Assembly: GCA_028023455.1 (NCBI GenBank)
Contig: JAQFVV010012477.1
Span: 2,690,650 to 2,754,649, forward strand
Source of the DNA: Epiperipatus broadwayi
Taxonomy: Eukaryota; Onychophora; Udeonychophora; Euonychophora; Peripatidae
Direction of reading: 5' to 3'
Length of the DNA stretch: 64,000 nucleotides
Below the pieces are notes generated by a model. It saw only the letters and a list, made by a program, of their open reading frames with translations, did no database searches and had not been told where the DNA came from. Of this stretch, positions 37,419-50,974 are shown piece by piece. Positions within the stretch are counted from its first letter, which is position 1. The number at the start of each line of letters is the position of its first letter. The translations under genes and the position numbers were made by a program.

Positions 37419-40400
37419 ATACTATATACATAACTGATATCTGAATTGTTTTATAAAGAATTAAATGAATGTATATTATTATAAGTTAAATATATGAAAT
37501 TATTTATTTGTGCTATATTTAATCTTCTTGTTGTTTTAATGAATGCTATGTACTGAGGTTTGGAAATTTTTTACAAACAGATGTTTTAGAATTTCTTTGT
37601 GATGTTGTAAGGAATTGCACAGAGTGTTTAGAATAGACAGTTATTGTTTCAGGAAAGTAGTATTAGAAAATCCTATAGAGCTAGGAATCTTTTGAATATT
37701 AATTATAATACTATTAAAATGTCTGTATATTTTTATGATTTGTGGACAGTAGTGTTTCTTTCTGTAAATCAGTAATGAAGCAGTCAATCTTAGCTTAAGA
37801 TTGAGCTTCATGGTTCCATCTAGTAACCTGTGTTTAAACCCTATATCCCATCCCACGCTTTTAGTTGTGTATGTATATTTTATGTATATATTTGAGATGC
37901 ACACCTAAAAGTTATATTATTAATTCTTTTTTATTAAAGTACATAGGTGCAGCTCAAATATATATATAGGAGCAAAAATACTAACAAAATATTGATTTTT
38001 TTAAATATTTAATTATATGTCATTTTTAAAACTTTTTTCTTTTTAAATTGTTTTTCCTATTAAACTGTATATTTTGTCAAAATCCAAGATGGAAGATGCA
38101 ATTGTTAATTGTCCAAAAATAATTAAAGGGTTGGAAATATAATATTGTTTTAATCTTGAGAAGGAATTTTTAATTAAGTTTTTACTTAAAATAAAATGGG
38201 GATTAATAGATTTTACTTTTGCATCAACATTTTTGTCAAATCTATTTCCAATCTGGAAATAGATTTGAATATATGTTGGAATGGTATTAAATGATTGCAG
38301 CTTTCAAAAACAAAGGACAAAGAAAACTTAGAATTCCTGTTGTATTAAAGATTATGTTTAAGCTAGAAATAAGAAAGCATTCTTCAAATACCTGGGCAGG
38401 AGTATAAAATGTGCTAATTTTGACCACCACAGAGGATAGCTACTATTGAAAGATCTGTATGGTTAACATACTACAAGTCACTATGAAACAAAATAATATA
38501 GTAGTAAGTCCACCACCTTTCTGGCCCTTGTGGGTTTTTTTCCACTGCTGTACCATACTCCTGCCCTGGAATAAAGAAAATCCTAAAAAAGAACTTTGGA
38601 ATGCTGATCAGAAGCTGGCTATCACCAAGAAGAATTCACATGGATCCATTAAATGCTGTACTTTGAAAAATGGACTCTTAAATGGTGCAAGGTAAATTAT
38701 TTCAAACCGCACCACCATTGAAACTAAATCTAGCTTACTTAACTAATCTCAAACTCTATTAAGATTTCTCCTAATGTATTATTTATTAACTTTGTGTCTT
38801 ACTAAATCATACATGTAAATTTCTCTCAAAGAATTTTTATGAATCTTATTCTCTCTCATATGCTCTAACGTTCTTTAACTTTGGTGTGGTCATTTATTTA
38901 TATGTATTTATTACTTGATTTTATATGTCCATTTTAGTTATTAATATGCCAATCTCAAGCAATCAGACAAGCTTAATTTCTAAAATCTTTTCTTTTTTTT
39001 AATTAATTTCCATGAAATAAGGCTATTAACATCCCAATAAAATATGATGTATGATAAATTAATAAGTTCACCAGATTATTTTTACGAATAAACATTTTAG
39101 ATTCGTTTTTAGTATAAAAATTTGTTATTTGTTTAACTCTGGATTCTACCTGGGGTGAATCAGAATTTAGGCTAATTAATGCTCTGAAATCTTCAAATGT
39201 TAATTATTCAATTCTGAAAGTATGCCCCATTATTTGTTTTCTATGTAACTGCTAGTTTTTATTCTATTTTTCCTGTACTCTTAAAATATCATACGGTTAA
39301 ATATGCTCAGTTGTAAAATATGTGAAGGTGGAATTGAATCATTTTTAAATAGTAGAAGGGGAAGGGAGTAAATTTTCATGTATATTTTACTATTTTAGTT
39401 ATTAAGTAAAATCTTCTATATGTATATATATTATAGCGGCTTAGCGTATTATTTGTCTAAATTATGGCATTCAAACAAGGGTTATTTATTTTAAAGCAGT
39501 AAATCATATTCAATGTCATTAGTGACATTTATCTGTACTGCATTACTGACATTTGGCCTTATCTTCATGATTATATATGTGTGCTTCTAATCTGAGGGTT
39601 GCAACAAGATCGAACCCATAAATTTCTTCTCATTTCCTGTCCGTAGGATAGTTGATCTTTTTAGGACTAATTTTGTATAAAAAGGCTTCTGGTGGTGATT
39701 CCAGTATGCCTGGCACATGATATGCTTATCCACTTTCTTCATATAAAAGGTCTCTGCATGTAGGTGACTTCCACAGTATGCCTAATCCACTTTTCTCTAA
39801 GCACTACTCAAGAAGGGGGTCTTAGACTTCATTTTTCATCCAGAAGCACAACCTTTTCCTGTTATTTCTGTGTCAATGTCAGTATTGCAAACTTCTTTGT
39901 ATTATTATTTCTTTTGCTTCATGACCCAGTTTTAATGCTCTAATATTAAAATTGTGCTCTGTCAAAATATATATATATATATATATATAAATGCCAACTA
40001 CTACTAGTTTTATTAATTAAATTTATTTCAATCTTATACAATCCCACCATCTTAATTTATTATTTCTGTATTTAAGAGTATATGCCTTGGGGGAAATCAA
40101 GCGTTCTGTCTTCTAAATGTTGAGTAAAATAATTTTTCAATAAATATTTTGTCATAGATTCAAATATAATCTTTCGAATGTATTTTGTTTATTTTTCTGA
40201 CCTCAGCAGCATGAAAATAGTTTTCTTATATATATAATGAATCTCGGAATGCTCCCCAAAATTGTTAGTCACTACATTTCAGAACCATATATAAAAGCAT
40301 TAATAGCAATTTTATGAAAATTCTTTCTAATAATTGATTGGCATCTTAATATTGGATCCACCAAAGAAGTGTGTTCATTTGTAGTATATGTCATTTAATT

Positions 40401-42047
40401 AACAAAAGAGTATGTGAGAAATAATAGTGTGTATAACAATATGTAATTGTCTACTGCTTGGTAGACCAAACTTGCTCATTCATGAACATACTAATGTATG
40501 CAATTAATTCATAATGTATATAATAATTTGTTATCATATTAGACTATTTTTATTGACTAAACTTATTTGAGTCATTCAAATTCCTGTTTCTCCACTTCCA
40601 CACGTACAACCATGTGTATGCATATTTTAGTTAAATTATAATTTAGTTAATATTGAGTCTCATTGTCTTCTACACTCTGCTAGTGGTCTGGATTTAAAAT
40701 AAATTCTCATGTGCCATTCTGGGGCTTATGGAGTGGGTTCGCATTCAGGTTGGTCCCTGACCTAAATCTCAGGCTTTTCTGGGTTTGAAGTACATTTTTT
40801 GAGTTCCAGCTCATGTTAGATGGATAAACATATTTTGACTGGTACAGTAAATGCTGAGAGAGAAGCCATGATAAGAATTTAAGGTAGACACAACAATATG
40901 TGTCCTTAAGGTATGCATCCATTTTTTCATTGTTTTTATAGTACTTGTAGTTTTTAATCCCTCACTTTTAATAACTACTATCATCACTGGTTCCTACATT
41001 GTGATTGGTATTGTTAAAGACGTATGAAGAATAAATGATGTTTATAATTTTTGCAAGGCAAGAAGAGCAAAATATATAACAAATGATGTATAAACAGAGT
41101 GTTGAATAAAGTTTTGAGGAATGTTTTGATATTCCAAAAATATTCTAAGAGATAAAAAAAAAAAGTTATAGTGTGTATGTTAAAGTCATGTAAAAGGTAT
41201 GAATGAAAGTAAAACCTGAATATGGTAAACATCATGAAATATGAAGTGAATAAATATATATTTATTTTTAATTTATATTAATAAATTAATTATATGTTTG
41301 TTTTGATAGATAAAAAACATAAGAACACATATGAATTATAGAATTAATTTTATAAAATTTTATTATTGGAGTGAAAAACTTATTATTGAAGATATATTTT
41401 TTGTAATGCATATTATAACATATAATTTATTTATACAATGAACATGAAAATTTCATAGAAATATTTTGATAAATGTTTCACTTTCCACATGTCATGTATG
41501 TGATATGAGTGTCAGTTTTATAAGATGGGTTGGATAACTGTATAATATATAGAAATTGTTTAGCTTAAATAATAAAAAAAATATTATATTTTAATTGTTA
41601 CCTCAGTCACAACTTATTTTGGATTACATTATAAATTATATTTTATATCAATTTGGAAATCTGATTTTTATAATGTGAAATCATATTTAATTTTGATATA
41701 TTAATATCTATAATTGCTAACATATTATATACATTTTTATTTTAGCTTATTATGAATATTCATTTTTATACTTAAATGCATAATATATGCACATGTATAA
41801 ATGAAAAAGTGTATGTATGAACATATTTAGTTACATAAAAAGTAGGTTTTAATAAAATAGTAGTAAGAGTTTAGATATGTGTGTTTTACTTTTTTAAAAG
41901 TTTAGTTTGATTTTTATCTAAATTTTATCTTTAAAAACCATAGTATTTTGTAAATGAGGAGAAGGATGTTTATTTTATTTCAAATACATCAATATTAATT
42001 TAATGGTAACCTAATGTAATATATTATTTAAATTTTTATATATATTG
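37419..42047. other. Interval without a supported gene
   Basis: Mostly AT-rich. A GC-richer patch at 38490-38695 carries a 78-aa frame ending exactly at a good splice-donor sequence (GCAAGGTAAAT at about 38687), and an acceptor-like CACCACAG occurs at about 38424-38431, so a single exon there is conceivable but unproven. An (AT)n tract lies at 39968-39988. Patches at 39590-39860 and 40690-40920 are readable in places but contain stops and match nothing I know. Confidence 0.4.
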
Positions 42048-42200
42048 AGCTGCTCTGCCCATTTTTACATTGGGTTTTAATTAGTATCTGTACTGGGTTA
42101 CCAGTTATTTGGGGTCATTCACATATTCTCTAACATATTTTTGTAACATAACCAAACTATAAACTTTCAAAAACATTCACAAAGCATATATATATTAACC
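42048..42200. repeat. Dispersed repeat, partner at 59610-59752
   Basis: CTCTGCCCATTTTTACAT, then GGGGTCATTCACATATTCT and an AACATA / CAAACT block recur in order at 59613-59752. The type of element is unknown. Confidence 0.6.
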
Positions 42201-44839
42201 TTTTGATTTGATAGGTTCTCTAAAAAGATAAGTAGTTTATTTAAAACTATCAAAATGTTAATTAATATACTTACACAGTAAATGTATATATTTTAAAGTA
42301 AACATTTATCAAGTATTAAAGTATTTCATGTAGGGTGAGTTGTATGGGATTAATCACACATTTACTATTATGTAGTGTATACATTAATAATAAATTCATT
42401 AGCAATATGATTTTATAATTATGGTATGAAATCAATTATATTTGTTAGTCAGTAGTGTTATTTTAAATTATGTGTGTGAAAAGTCTTAATGTGATTACAA
42501 TTTTATTTTTAATAATTATTGAATTTATTTTGTCTGTTTGGAAAATCAAAATTGTTATATTTAAAAGAAGTTGCTAAAATAAAAATTAATGGGAATAAAT
42601 CATTTTAATAAATAAAATATTATTTAAAAATAAATGTATATGGTTTAAATTTAATATTATAAATTTTTCCATGATAGTATAAAGTGTTTAAGAAACGTTA
42701 GTAATATTGTAAATTAAATCAAATATGATATGTGATTTTCTATCATTTTGAAGTTAGTTTTAAAATAAATGACCAATCAGAATCAAGAGATTGTTAATGT
42801 TTATGTCACTCTTTAATATTAAAAAATGCCGACATTTTTTTTTTTTTTGATAAAATATTAAGAGAAGGTAATCATTAATTATCGTGAAAAATTTAAATCT
42901 ATTTAAAGTTTGATTTTGAAATTTCTGAAACGATAAGTATTGCTTAATATATATAAGTAAACTATAATATAATAATAATGGATTAAATTAACAAATACTT
43001 CATCAGTGAAAAAGGCTGTGACCTCTGCTATTTGTTCACTTCCGGATAAATATATTACGTAAAACAAAAGTCTACCATGACTTCAGGAAAGTGCTTCTTT
43101 TAGATCAAATATTGGAATATAGATGGGTTAAAAGTTTTGGAAAGATATTCATAAGTATTGATGTTTGTTTTACTTATTTTAAAAAGTAATTAAAATTAAT
43201 CCATTATTTGTTTATTAAAAAACTTGGTTTAAATCTTAAAGAAGTGTTAATTAATGAACCAGTTTATTAAAAAGATACTCTTAGTTATAATGATTAAAAC
43301 TATTTAAATAAAAAGAATTAAGTATATTTTATAGAATCAAGAAAATGATGTTATTATAAATAATAATAAAACGTTATTAAATATAATCGAATTGATGTCA
43401 GAAAAACATATGATAAATTTCCAGTATCATATAAATTAATATGCTTAAATCGTAAGTGAAAAACGTTTATAATTTTTTTTAAAGATTTTAAATGGTTGAT
43501 GAACTTTTCCTATAATAAAGTATAGAATGAAGGATAAGTGGAGAAATATAACAAGTTAATTGATGAAGATTGCTGATATGTATTAAAATATATTTTATAA
43601 ACATATGGGATCATAAATGACTAGATTTATAAAATATAATCCACTACTAAAATTTAAATGTTGATGTAAATAAATATGTTCTTATAAGGATTAGTATAAC
43701 TTACAAATGCAAAATGTAAAAGAAAAAAATCTTTAAAATAATAATTTACAATAAGAATTTGTAATCAGTAGTCTTAAAGAATATGCACAGATGAAAAATT
43801 AACCTTATGGAATTCCATGATTATTATCTTTGGTTCTATATAGTGCTGCAAAATATTAAAACATCAGTATATTATGTTTTTTTTATTATGGGAAGTTTTA
43901 TGTTTATTTTCATTGTAATTGTAGGGGAAAATATGGGAATTAAAGAACAGTTTGTTTCAGTGAAATTCCCTTTTTTTTTTTTGTCAAAGAAATTGATATA
44001 TTTCAATAATATTAATGTGTTTATGTAAAAATTCAAGAAAGAAGAGAACTTAATATACATATAAAAAAAATGAAACTTGTTTGGCTTATATTAATGATAA
44101 TATTCATTATAATGGTATGATAAAAAGTGGGAAGATATTTGAATTCATAAAAAAAATTTTTTTTAAGGTAAAATATAGAAGTAAAGTAAAATTAGTTTAT
44201 TTTTTTAGATATTTTATTTGAACTTTATGTTTATATATGACTGTTGAGATATTAAAAGTAATAGATTAGGATATATTTTAGACAGATCTGTATTTATTAT
44301 TTTATTTTGTAATTAAAGAAACATTGCTCATAGATATAAAAAATAATATAAATTATAGTATTCAATAATACATTGAAAAAATGTTATTCCTAATGAAAGC
44401 ATAATATCTCATAATCTAATATAAAATATTTTGTAATATAACATTTATTATGTTATTGATATTTGTTTTGTATTATTCATTGTTTTCATAGAAGAGAAGT
44501 CCATATTTGGGATTAAAAACACATTGATTCCTCATTTACTTAATACTAAATGGTATTTTATATTAATAGTATTTTTTACTGGAAACATGTATTAGTTGTG
44601 ATGTCAGGGAAAGTTTTGTTGAATCTTGATTTAATTAATAGTGTGTAATTGGTTAACTCTGATAAGAGCCCATTGGTTTAGTAAGTTATTCAGTGAACAT
44701 ATAGTTAGATAAGTAACCAATAATATTCCTGTAAGTGCTACAAAGTAATAATCCTGGATGAAAAATATGGATATTGCATGTCAATATTAACACTTTCATG
44801 GATCACTTTTGTTATTGGTCCAGCGAAGTAAAACTCTGA
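42201..44839. other. AT-rich interval without a gene
   Basis: Very high AT. The frame at 43807-44028 and its antisense partner are compositional. Confidence 0.5.
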
Positions 44840-45600
44840 AACTTTTAATTGGTCAAGTGACAAACTTTTTGATACAAATATTTTCATCTTTTAATGTATA
44901 TTAATTTTAGTTTCATTTTCAAAAAGTATATTAATTATTTGTAATGTTAGGAAAGTAAACGAAAGTTATTTCAAAAATATATTTTTATTTGTATTTTATA
45001 GAAATATTCAAAAGCGGAAAAATCAAAGAAAACATTATGAGGGAATTAGAAGTATTGTAAATATCATTTAGATCCCTCCCAGATTTCACGTTACAAATTT
45101 TTTAGGAAAAATCTTAATGTCTTTTTCAATATAATTATACTTTCAGCATATTATTAAAAAAATATACCAAAAATACATTATAATGCCAGAAAAATATTCT
45201 AAATCATTAATCTTTGTTTGAAAATCAAATAAACAGCTTGGAGCAATCTAACCTCTTGACAAGATGTCAAAAATTGCTGCTACGGCTGGTTTCTTTTTCA
45301 ATTTACAATCGTGTAAAGTATACAATTTTTTAATAAAACCTTACTACTTTTGTAAAATAACTATATTTTTATTAGAAATATTAGATTTTATGAAAATTAT
45401 TTATAATATGTATGAAACATAATAAAAAAAACACTCCAAAACATATATTTTCATTTTAACGGTGAAAAAATATTTAACAGAATCATCAGCCAATAAGAAT
45501 TAGGAATAGATTGGGAATATATTATCCAACCAATCAAAATTGGCCTTCTTTTGTTCAACTTAAAACCCTCATAGTATTGATTTTTTACTTGTAGGTATTT
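44840..45600 (+). repeat. Dispersed repeat related to 17430-18000, with CCAAT boxes
   Basis: AACTTTTAATTGGTCAAGTG and AAAGTAAACGAAAGTTATTT correspond to similar stretches at 17440-17470 and 17565-17585 in the same order. CCAAT boxes occur at 45490 and 45530, as at 17901 and 17941, and TTTTTTACTTGTA occurs in both (about 45583 and 17993). It could be an LTR or a duplicated promoter. Confidence 0.45.
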
Positions 45601-45710
45601 TTCATCAATGTAACTAAAAAATTGGCTGAGTTAGAGCAATCTAAAAGTGACAACCGCGATGTTGCGTTTCAGGCTATTAAAGTGTTAATGAAGGCCTTTA
45701 GTTTACAAAT
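45601..45710 (+). CDS. Candidate short exon after the CCAAT block
   Basis: The frame KKLAELEQSKSDNRDVAFQA, followed by IKVLMKAF, is amphipathic and Glu/Lys-rich, uses CpG-containing codons that are rare in this window, and follows an acceptor-like ACTTGTAG at about 45588-45595. Downstream the frame becomes AT-rich and hydrophobic to 45876, which suggests an intron or random sequence. The protein is not recognised. It may equally be a fragment of a transposed gene. Confidence 0.2.
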
Positions 45711-46414
45711 ATCTTATTTAATTGATTCGTTTTATTTCATTAGATACCAGTCACTTAAATATTTTATTAACCTATGTATCAGGGAGTATATATCATTTCT
45801 ATTTTATTATTCTTATAAAAGATTGGCATTCTGTGCCTTCACAACTGGAAGAAAAGAGAATCATATAAGGTTATAATATTCATATACAAAGCAAATGGTC
45901 AATAGTATATATGGTATGTATTCTAAATATTACCATGAAATGTGACTAAAAAAGATCACATGAGTATAAAATGTTTTGATGATATTTGTAAATATGTGGA
46001 GTAAAACTAAATTTTTTTGTTTATACTTTATAGTTGACATATTTCATTTAAACAATAAATATTTTTGAGTGGATTATTAATGTACATTATATATAAGACT
46101 ATATTTTAGAAAGATGAATATATAATAAGAATGAAAACAATGATATCTTAAATATTGATGTAAGGTATAATAAGTGAGTTTGATATTATATTAAGGAACT
46201 GTATTTAAGAAAATAGTAGTGACTTAAAATTTATTATTTTTTAACATGATATTTAATGAATATATTTGTAAAATAAGAATTATTAGTTTTATTTTTTTAA
46301 ATATTATTTTTATTTTAAAATTTATAATTACTTATATTGGATGAAATTAATAATTGAAGTAAAAATTGATAAAATGGTATAAATAAATTATTTTTTTAAA
46401 ACTAAAGTTATAGT
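45711..46414. other. AT-rich interval without a gene
   Basis: Nothing recognised. Confidence 0.5.
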
Positions 46415-46465
46415 CTAATATCATTCTTTTTCCTCTTGAGTCTTATTACCATATCATCAATTTTG
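46415..46465 (+). repeat. 51-bp direct repeat, left copy
   Basis: This copy begins CTAATATCATTCTTTTTCCT and ends CATCAATTTTG. It is identical to 47862-47912 and abuts the TIR element at 46465-47853. Confidence 0.95.
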
Positions 46466-47853
46466 GTTGTTTTACAATAGTGTGTTGAAACTGTCGGAAG
46501 GCGGGCTTTGTTTGTAAACAAAGATAAATATAATGTTTACAGGGCCGCCTCCGGGTTTGTTTATTATCACATTTCAAAGTAAAGTAATATCAAATAAATT
46601 TTGGAATATGCAACAATAACAATAACAAAAAAAAATGCAGAAATCAAAAAATTGAATTTAAAAAAGTACTTAATTTTTTTTTGTTGTTGTTATTCTTTTC
46701 ATTACTTATATTGGGGGAGGGCAGGAATTCTTTCTTTCTTTTTTTTTATATGTATGTTTTTGATTTTGTTGATCACATTTAACCAAAACTACTATCTATC
46801 AAATAACAATTTTTGGAATGAAAACAAACAAACAAACAAACAAAAAAAAAGGGTACATCGATCAAAATGAATTTTAAAAAGTAGTTACTTTTTATTCTTT
46901 CTCATTACCTACATTTTTTGTTAATGGCGGCGGTCGGGTATTCTACGACAAAATCAGCTTCTTTTCTTTTTTATATTTTTGTTGTTTTATAATAAATTAC
47001 AAATACCAAATCGATTTCCATTTAATGGTACCAAACATTTACAACCGAAAGGTCCAACTTTGGGAAAGGTGGTGGGGGTGAGTGGTTACAATTCCTAAGT
47101 GAACGTAATGCTCCAACTTGAAGGTTGACCAACTTTTTACCGTAATTACCAAAAACCCCACATAAATATATTTACGGCAATTAAAAGCAACTTTTAGGGA
47201 TGTTCAGGAACAGCACCTATGCAGCTTCAAAGCTCTTTCTTTTGTTTGATAACCCATTTCCAGCAGCAGCAGTCAGACAATCTTTGACATTCGCAGCAAG
47301 TTTTCCAATTTCAGTCATTCGATGAAGCTCACCGTTGTTCTCGCAGAAGCGGGACTTAGAGCGTGATTTGATCCGAATCGTGCTGGAATCCTACACTTGC
47401 CGAATTTTTTGAGCAGGAAATGGGGGCTAGGGAAACATGAGACTCTGCTGATAATTGTTAGTAGACATTCCTAAAAGATGGCAGTTAGAGGGGGAGGTGG
47501 TCTTAATGAATATTAAAATAGTTTTGACAATCGAAATTCCAGACACTCTCACCCGATACTGTAGCCAAAAGTGAAATGTGATCGCACATCGAAAATGCTT
47601 AGCACAAATCTGAGCTGTAAGCTGACATGATAGCTTCTGCGGCAGATTCAATGTCATGTTTCTGTGCATTAGCTTAGAAATAGATACTGAGCAGCCACCC
47701 TGTACCGAATGGACTATTTCTAGGATTTCTAGGCTTATGCATTAGAAATAGAACACTCGCTAGCAGTGGTAGGCCACCTAAATGGCATATTTCTGTGCAC
47801 TAACACAGAAGTAACGCCCTCCGGTGGTTTCAACATGCTATTGTAAAACAACC
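46465..47853. mobile_element. 1.39-kb TIR element, unknown family
   Basis: The left end GGTTGTTTTACAATAG (46465-46480) is the exact complement of the right end CTATTGTAAAACAACC (47838-47853). A second matching stretch lies further in (TGTTGAAAC, then CGGA and GGCG on the left; CGCCCTCCGG, then GTTTCAACA on the right), so the TIR is about 38 bp with a few mismatches. The body is GC-richer than its surroundings (47200-47840) and holds three loose repeats of about 65 bp at 47655-47830 around TTTCTGTGCA. No transposase is visible; the 80-aa minus frame at 47427-47669 is unrecognised. The GG start recalls Merlin TIRs, but the expected 8-9 bp target duplication is absent. Confidence 0.7.
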
Positions 47854-47861
47854 ATTATGGA

Positions 47862-47912
47862 CTAATATCATTCTTTTTCCTCTTGAGTCTTATTACCATA
47901 TCATCAATTTTG
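47862..47912 (+). repeat. 51-bp direct repeat, right copy
   Basis: Identical to 46415-46465. Eight bases (ATTATGGA) separate it from the right TIR, whereas the left copy overlaps the left TIR by one base. Confidence 0.95.
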
Positions 47913-48889
47913 AAACAATAACACACAATCTTGATTAAATAAATATTATTTTATAATATCCTACTTCTGATTAGAGTCTATAAATTTTATTTCATCTTAA
48001 TAGTGTATGATTATGTATATCAAAAGTATATTATTATGACATAGTTATTGATAATAATAATAAAAAAGTTATATAAAAAGAACTGATACATATTTCATTT
48101 CAAGATTAATAAGCTAAATAAATGTTAAGGATTTAATAATGTAATTATATTTAAAGAATTGAATAAATGGAAAGCAAGATTATAAATGTACATTTTAGTT
48201 ATTGTTTGAAATAGCAAGAATAGTCTAATAGATCCACATATGAAAAGAAAATTTATATTTTGGTGTCATTAAAATTATATAATTTATAAGTCAAAAAAAT
48301 AATTTAAATTGTAATAAATTTGAAATTTTAAAGGGAATATATTAATAAAATTATTATTTTCACTTCTTTATGTTTGTTTGTTAAGATGTGGTCAGATTGG
48401 ATGTTATGAATATTGTGTCAGAAATAAATTACAGAATACTTGATGAAATCCCAATAAAAGAATTATTCAATATGATTGTTATTATTTTTATAGAAAATTA
48501 AATAATAAAGATAATTAAATTAATTATAATTCATGAGTTTTTATTTAGTCTTATGAATAATTAATGAACATTATATAATTTAAAATATTAAGGTTGTTTT
48601 TCTTATAATATATGTAGTGGAATTTTGATAAAATCCCTCTTATTATTTCACTACCTGGGTTAGAATTATTCCAATTATAAATAATTAGTAAATGCTGAAA
48701 ATTTATGAAAGTATTTTGCATTAAAATGTAAATTTGATTTTAATGTTATTAAAAAAATAAGATTAAATTATTTAGAAGTTATTAATGATTATTAAGTAAG
48801 TTAAACAGTATTCCAAGATAATAGTAGATAAATAGTTATTAGTAAAGTTAGTCATTGATTTATTGGAAGGTTTTTGAAATAAAAAATAA
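47913..48889. other. AT-rich interval without a gene
   Basis: Nothing recognised. Confidence 0.5.
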
Positions 48890-50716
48890 GGTAGTGTTAG
48901 GTGATATATACTGTGTCCACCAGGTGGTGCTGCAGAACCACTAAGAAACCTGCAAAAAAAAATAAAAAAAAATAAAAATAAAAAATTTCTGAAATCATCG
49001 GTGGACAAAAAAAAGCAAAACCTTAAATACAGACTAATACATAGTAAATGCTTAAATATAGATCTACCCCCCTTCCCCACATGGAGCATTAAAATAAAAA
49101 ATGGCGGAAATACAGTACATTTTTTTAAAAAAAGTTTCTCTGTCTTTCAACACTATAATGACTGATGAGTATAATAATTAACAGATTAATACTAATTAAG
49201 TAATTAAATATAGATAATAAAAGTAGATATAAAATACAAAAACAGAAATTGGTGTGTGACTAACAGATATACCCTCCCCCCTTCTGCTTGAAGCACTAAA
49301 ATGAAAAATGGTGATGACTGAATACTTTTCAAAAATATACTAAATTTCATCAATATTTAAAAAATAAAAGACTATTTGCAAACATGCCTGGGCATTATCT
49401 AACAACAGATATTATTATCATTTTATTAAGTTGCTTTTAATTAATATACATTAACTTGGAGGGGTTTAAACTAAGAAAAATATATTAAAAGTTGCAAAAT
49501 GAAATGTGATGTAGTAGACCTCTCATATTAAAAAATATAATCACTTGGCTAAATAAAATGTGACATAAAACACCCCCCCCCCGACTAATTTTTAAATTGG
49601 ATTTTTAACATACAAAAAAATCCAATTAAAACACACACACACAAAAACTCACAAATACTTACAAAAAAAAAGTAGTTACAAAAGATAGACATCATGGCAA
49701 TTTGAAAGTAAGCATAAAGAACATTCAAACTTTGAGACTTTGCATGAAAGTTATTTGGAGAAGCTTGTTGAAACATTGCAGATTATAAAAATACAGGATG
49801 GCTTTGGCTCATGTAAAGCCTCATTTGATGGCCATTGACACACACTTTTTGAGAGGGCAGAATATTTTTGCTTTGTAAAAACTCTACTGCCTCTCTGTTT
49901 TTGGGAGATCCACATTTTCATCATTTTGGCTAAGCAAAGATAAAAACACTATACCTAATTTAATTTCAGCACGATTTTTTGAAATGTTGCCTGAAAGATT
50001 TGTGCATGTTTACTATTGTATTCATCTGTATAAAAAAAGTTTATATTAACACCATCAAAAAATACAAATAATCCCAACAAATTGTATTTTTAGCACTCTG
50101 AAAATAATTAATATGTCATAATAAAACTAAGCAGGTATTTTAAAAGACTAGTTCAGTTAAATTTTGACTAAATTTGTCAGTCCAAGCAATTATATTTTGC
50201 ATGTGAAAAGTCTATTACGTCATATTTCTTTCTTAGAAATTTATAGTATAGCGTGCCACATTTTTTTAATGCCCTATTTTTTGTAACCATTTTTTTCAGC
50301 ACAATGATTTAGAAAAATGGTGTGGCACTGGTTAACGCTTTTGCTGCATTAATTTTAGTTGCATTTTTGGTTGCAATTTTTTGAATAATTGTTTTGAAAA
50401 TAATTGCGACATTTAACGTTATGATTATTTAAGTTCAAATACACAATTGAATTTGAGAAACTATGCAAAGCTTAAGTAACCGTATTACTTACTAATTTTT
50501 TTTATTAATACTAACATTTTCTTAAAATGTACAAAGATTTTTGCTATCAGATATTTATGTTTTTATTTCTTGGTGCATATTTGCAACCCATTAAAAATTT
50601 AATGTGACAAATGCTGGTATACAGTAATCATCCAAATATGTATGTGTGCTCAATATACATTCATATTACATGAGCTTTGTGTTTTGTTTTCATATATTAT
50701 TACCATTATTGCATAC

Positions 50717-50770
50717 TGAAACAGTATTTAGTCATCATCCTGTTTCACCTACTATGTCCCATAGTAGTAT
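50717..50770 (+). repeat. Double-hairpin mini-element, copy 1
   Basis: TGAAACAG pairs with CTGTTTCA (first hairpin), then CTACTATG with CATAGTAG (second hairpin), and the unit ends AGTAT. It is 54 bp long and matches 52946-53002 in architecture. Confidence 0.65.
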
Positions 50771-50917
50771 CTTTTCAAAGTTCAAACCCTCCCAAGTGCA
50801 CATATATTCACTTAAGTTCATCATAAATCTATAGTAAGGTATATTTGCATATATATGTGTCTATATAGTATAGCATATTTACCATAATAATTATATGTGT
50901 ATGTTCAATATACATAT

Positions 50918-50974
50918 TGAAACAGTCAGATATAGTGACTCTCTTCTTTTACTTACTATATTGCATAGTAGTAT
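50918..50974 (+). repeat. Double-hairpin mini-element, copy 2
   Basis: It starts TGAAACAGTC and ends TGCATAGTAGTAT. The first hairpin is degraded and the second is kept (TTACTATA / CATAGTAG). It is 57 bp long. Confidence 0.6.

Noticed and set aside
37088-37431. Overlapping 76- and 101-aa frames on opposite strands
   Set aside because: Both are products of the foldback symmetry.
43807-44060. Open frames on both strands in the AT desert
   Set aside because: Composition-driven Phe/Ile/Lys-rich text without any domain; typical of random AT-rich sequence.
46381-47912. 51-bp direct repeats as a CRISPR-like or attachment-site pair
   Set aside because: Only two copies, 1.4 kb apart, around a TIR element in an animal genome; no integrase or array context.
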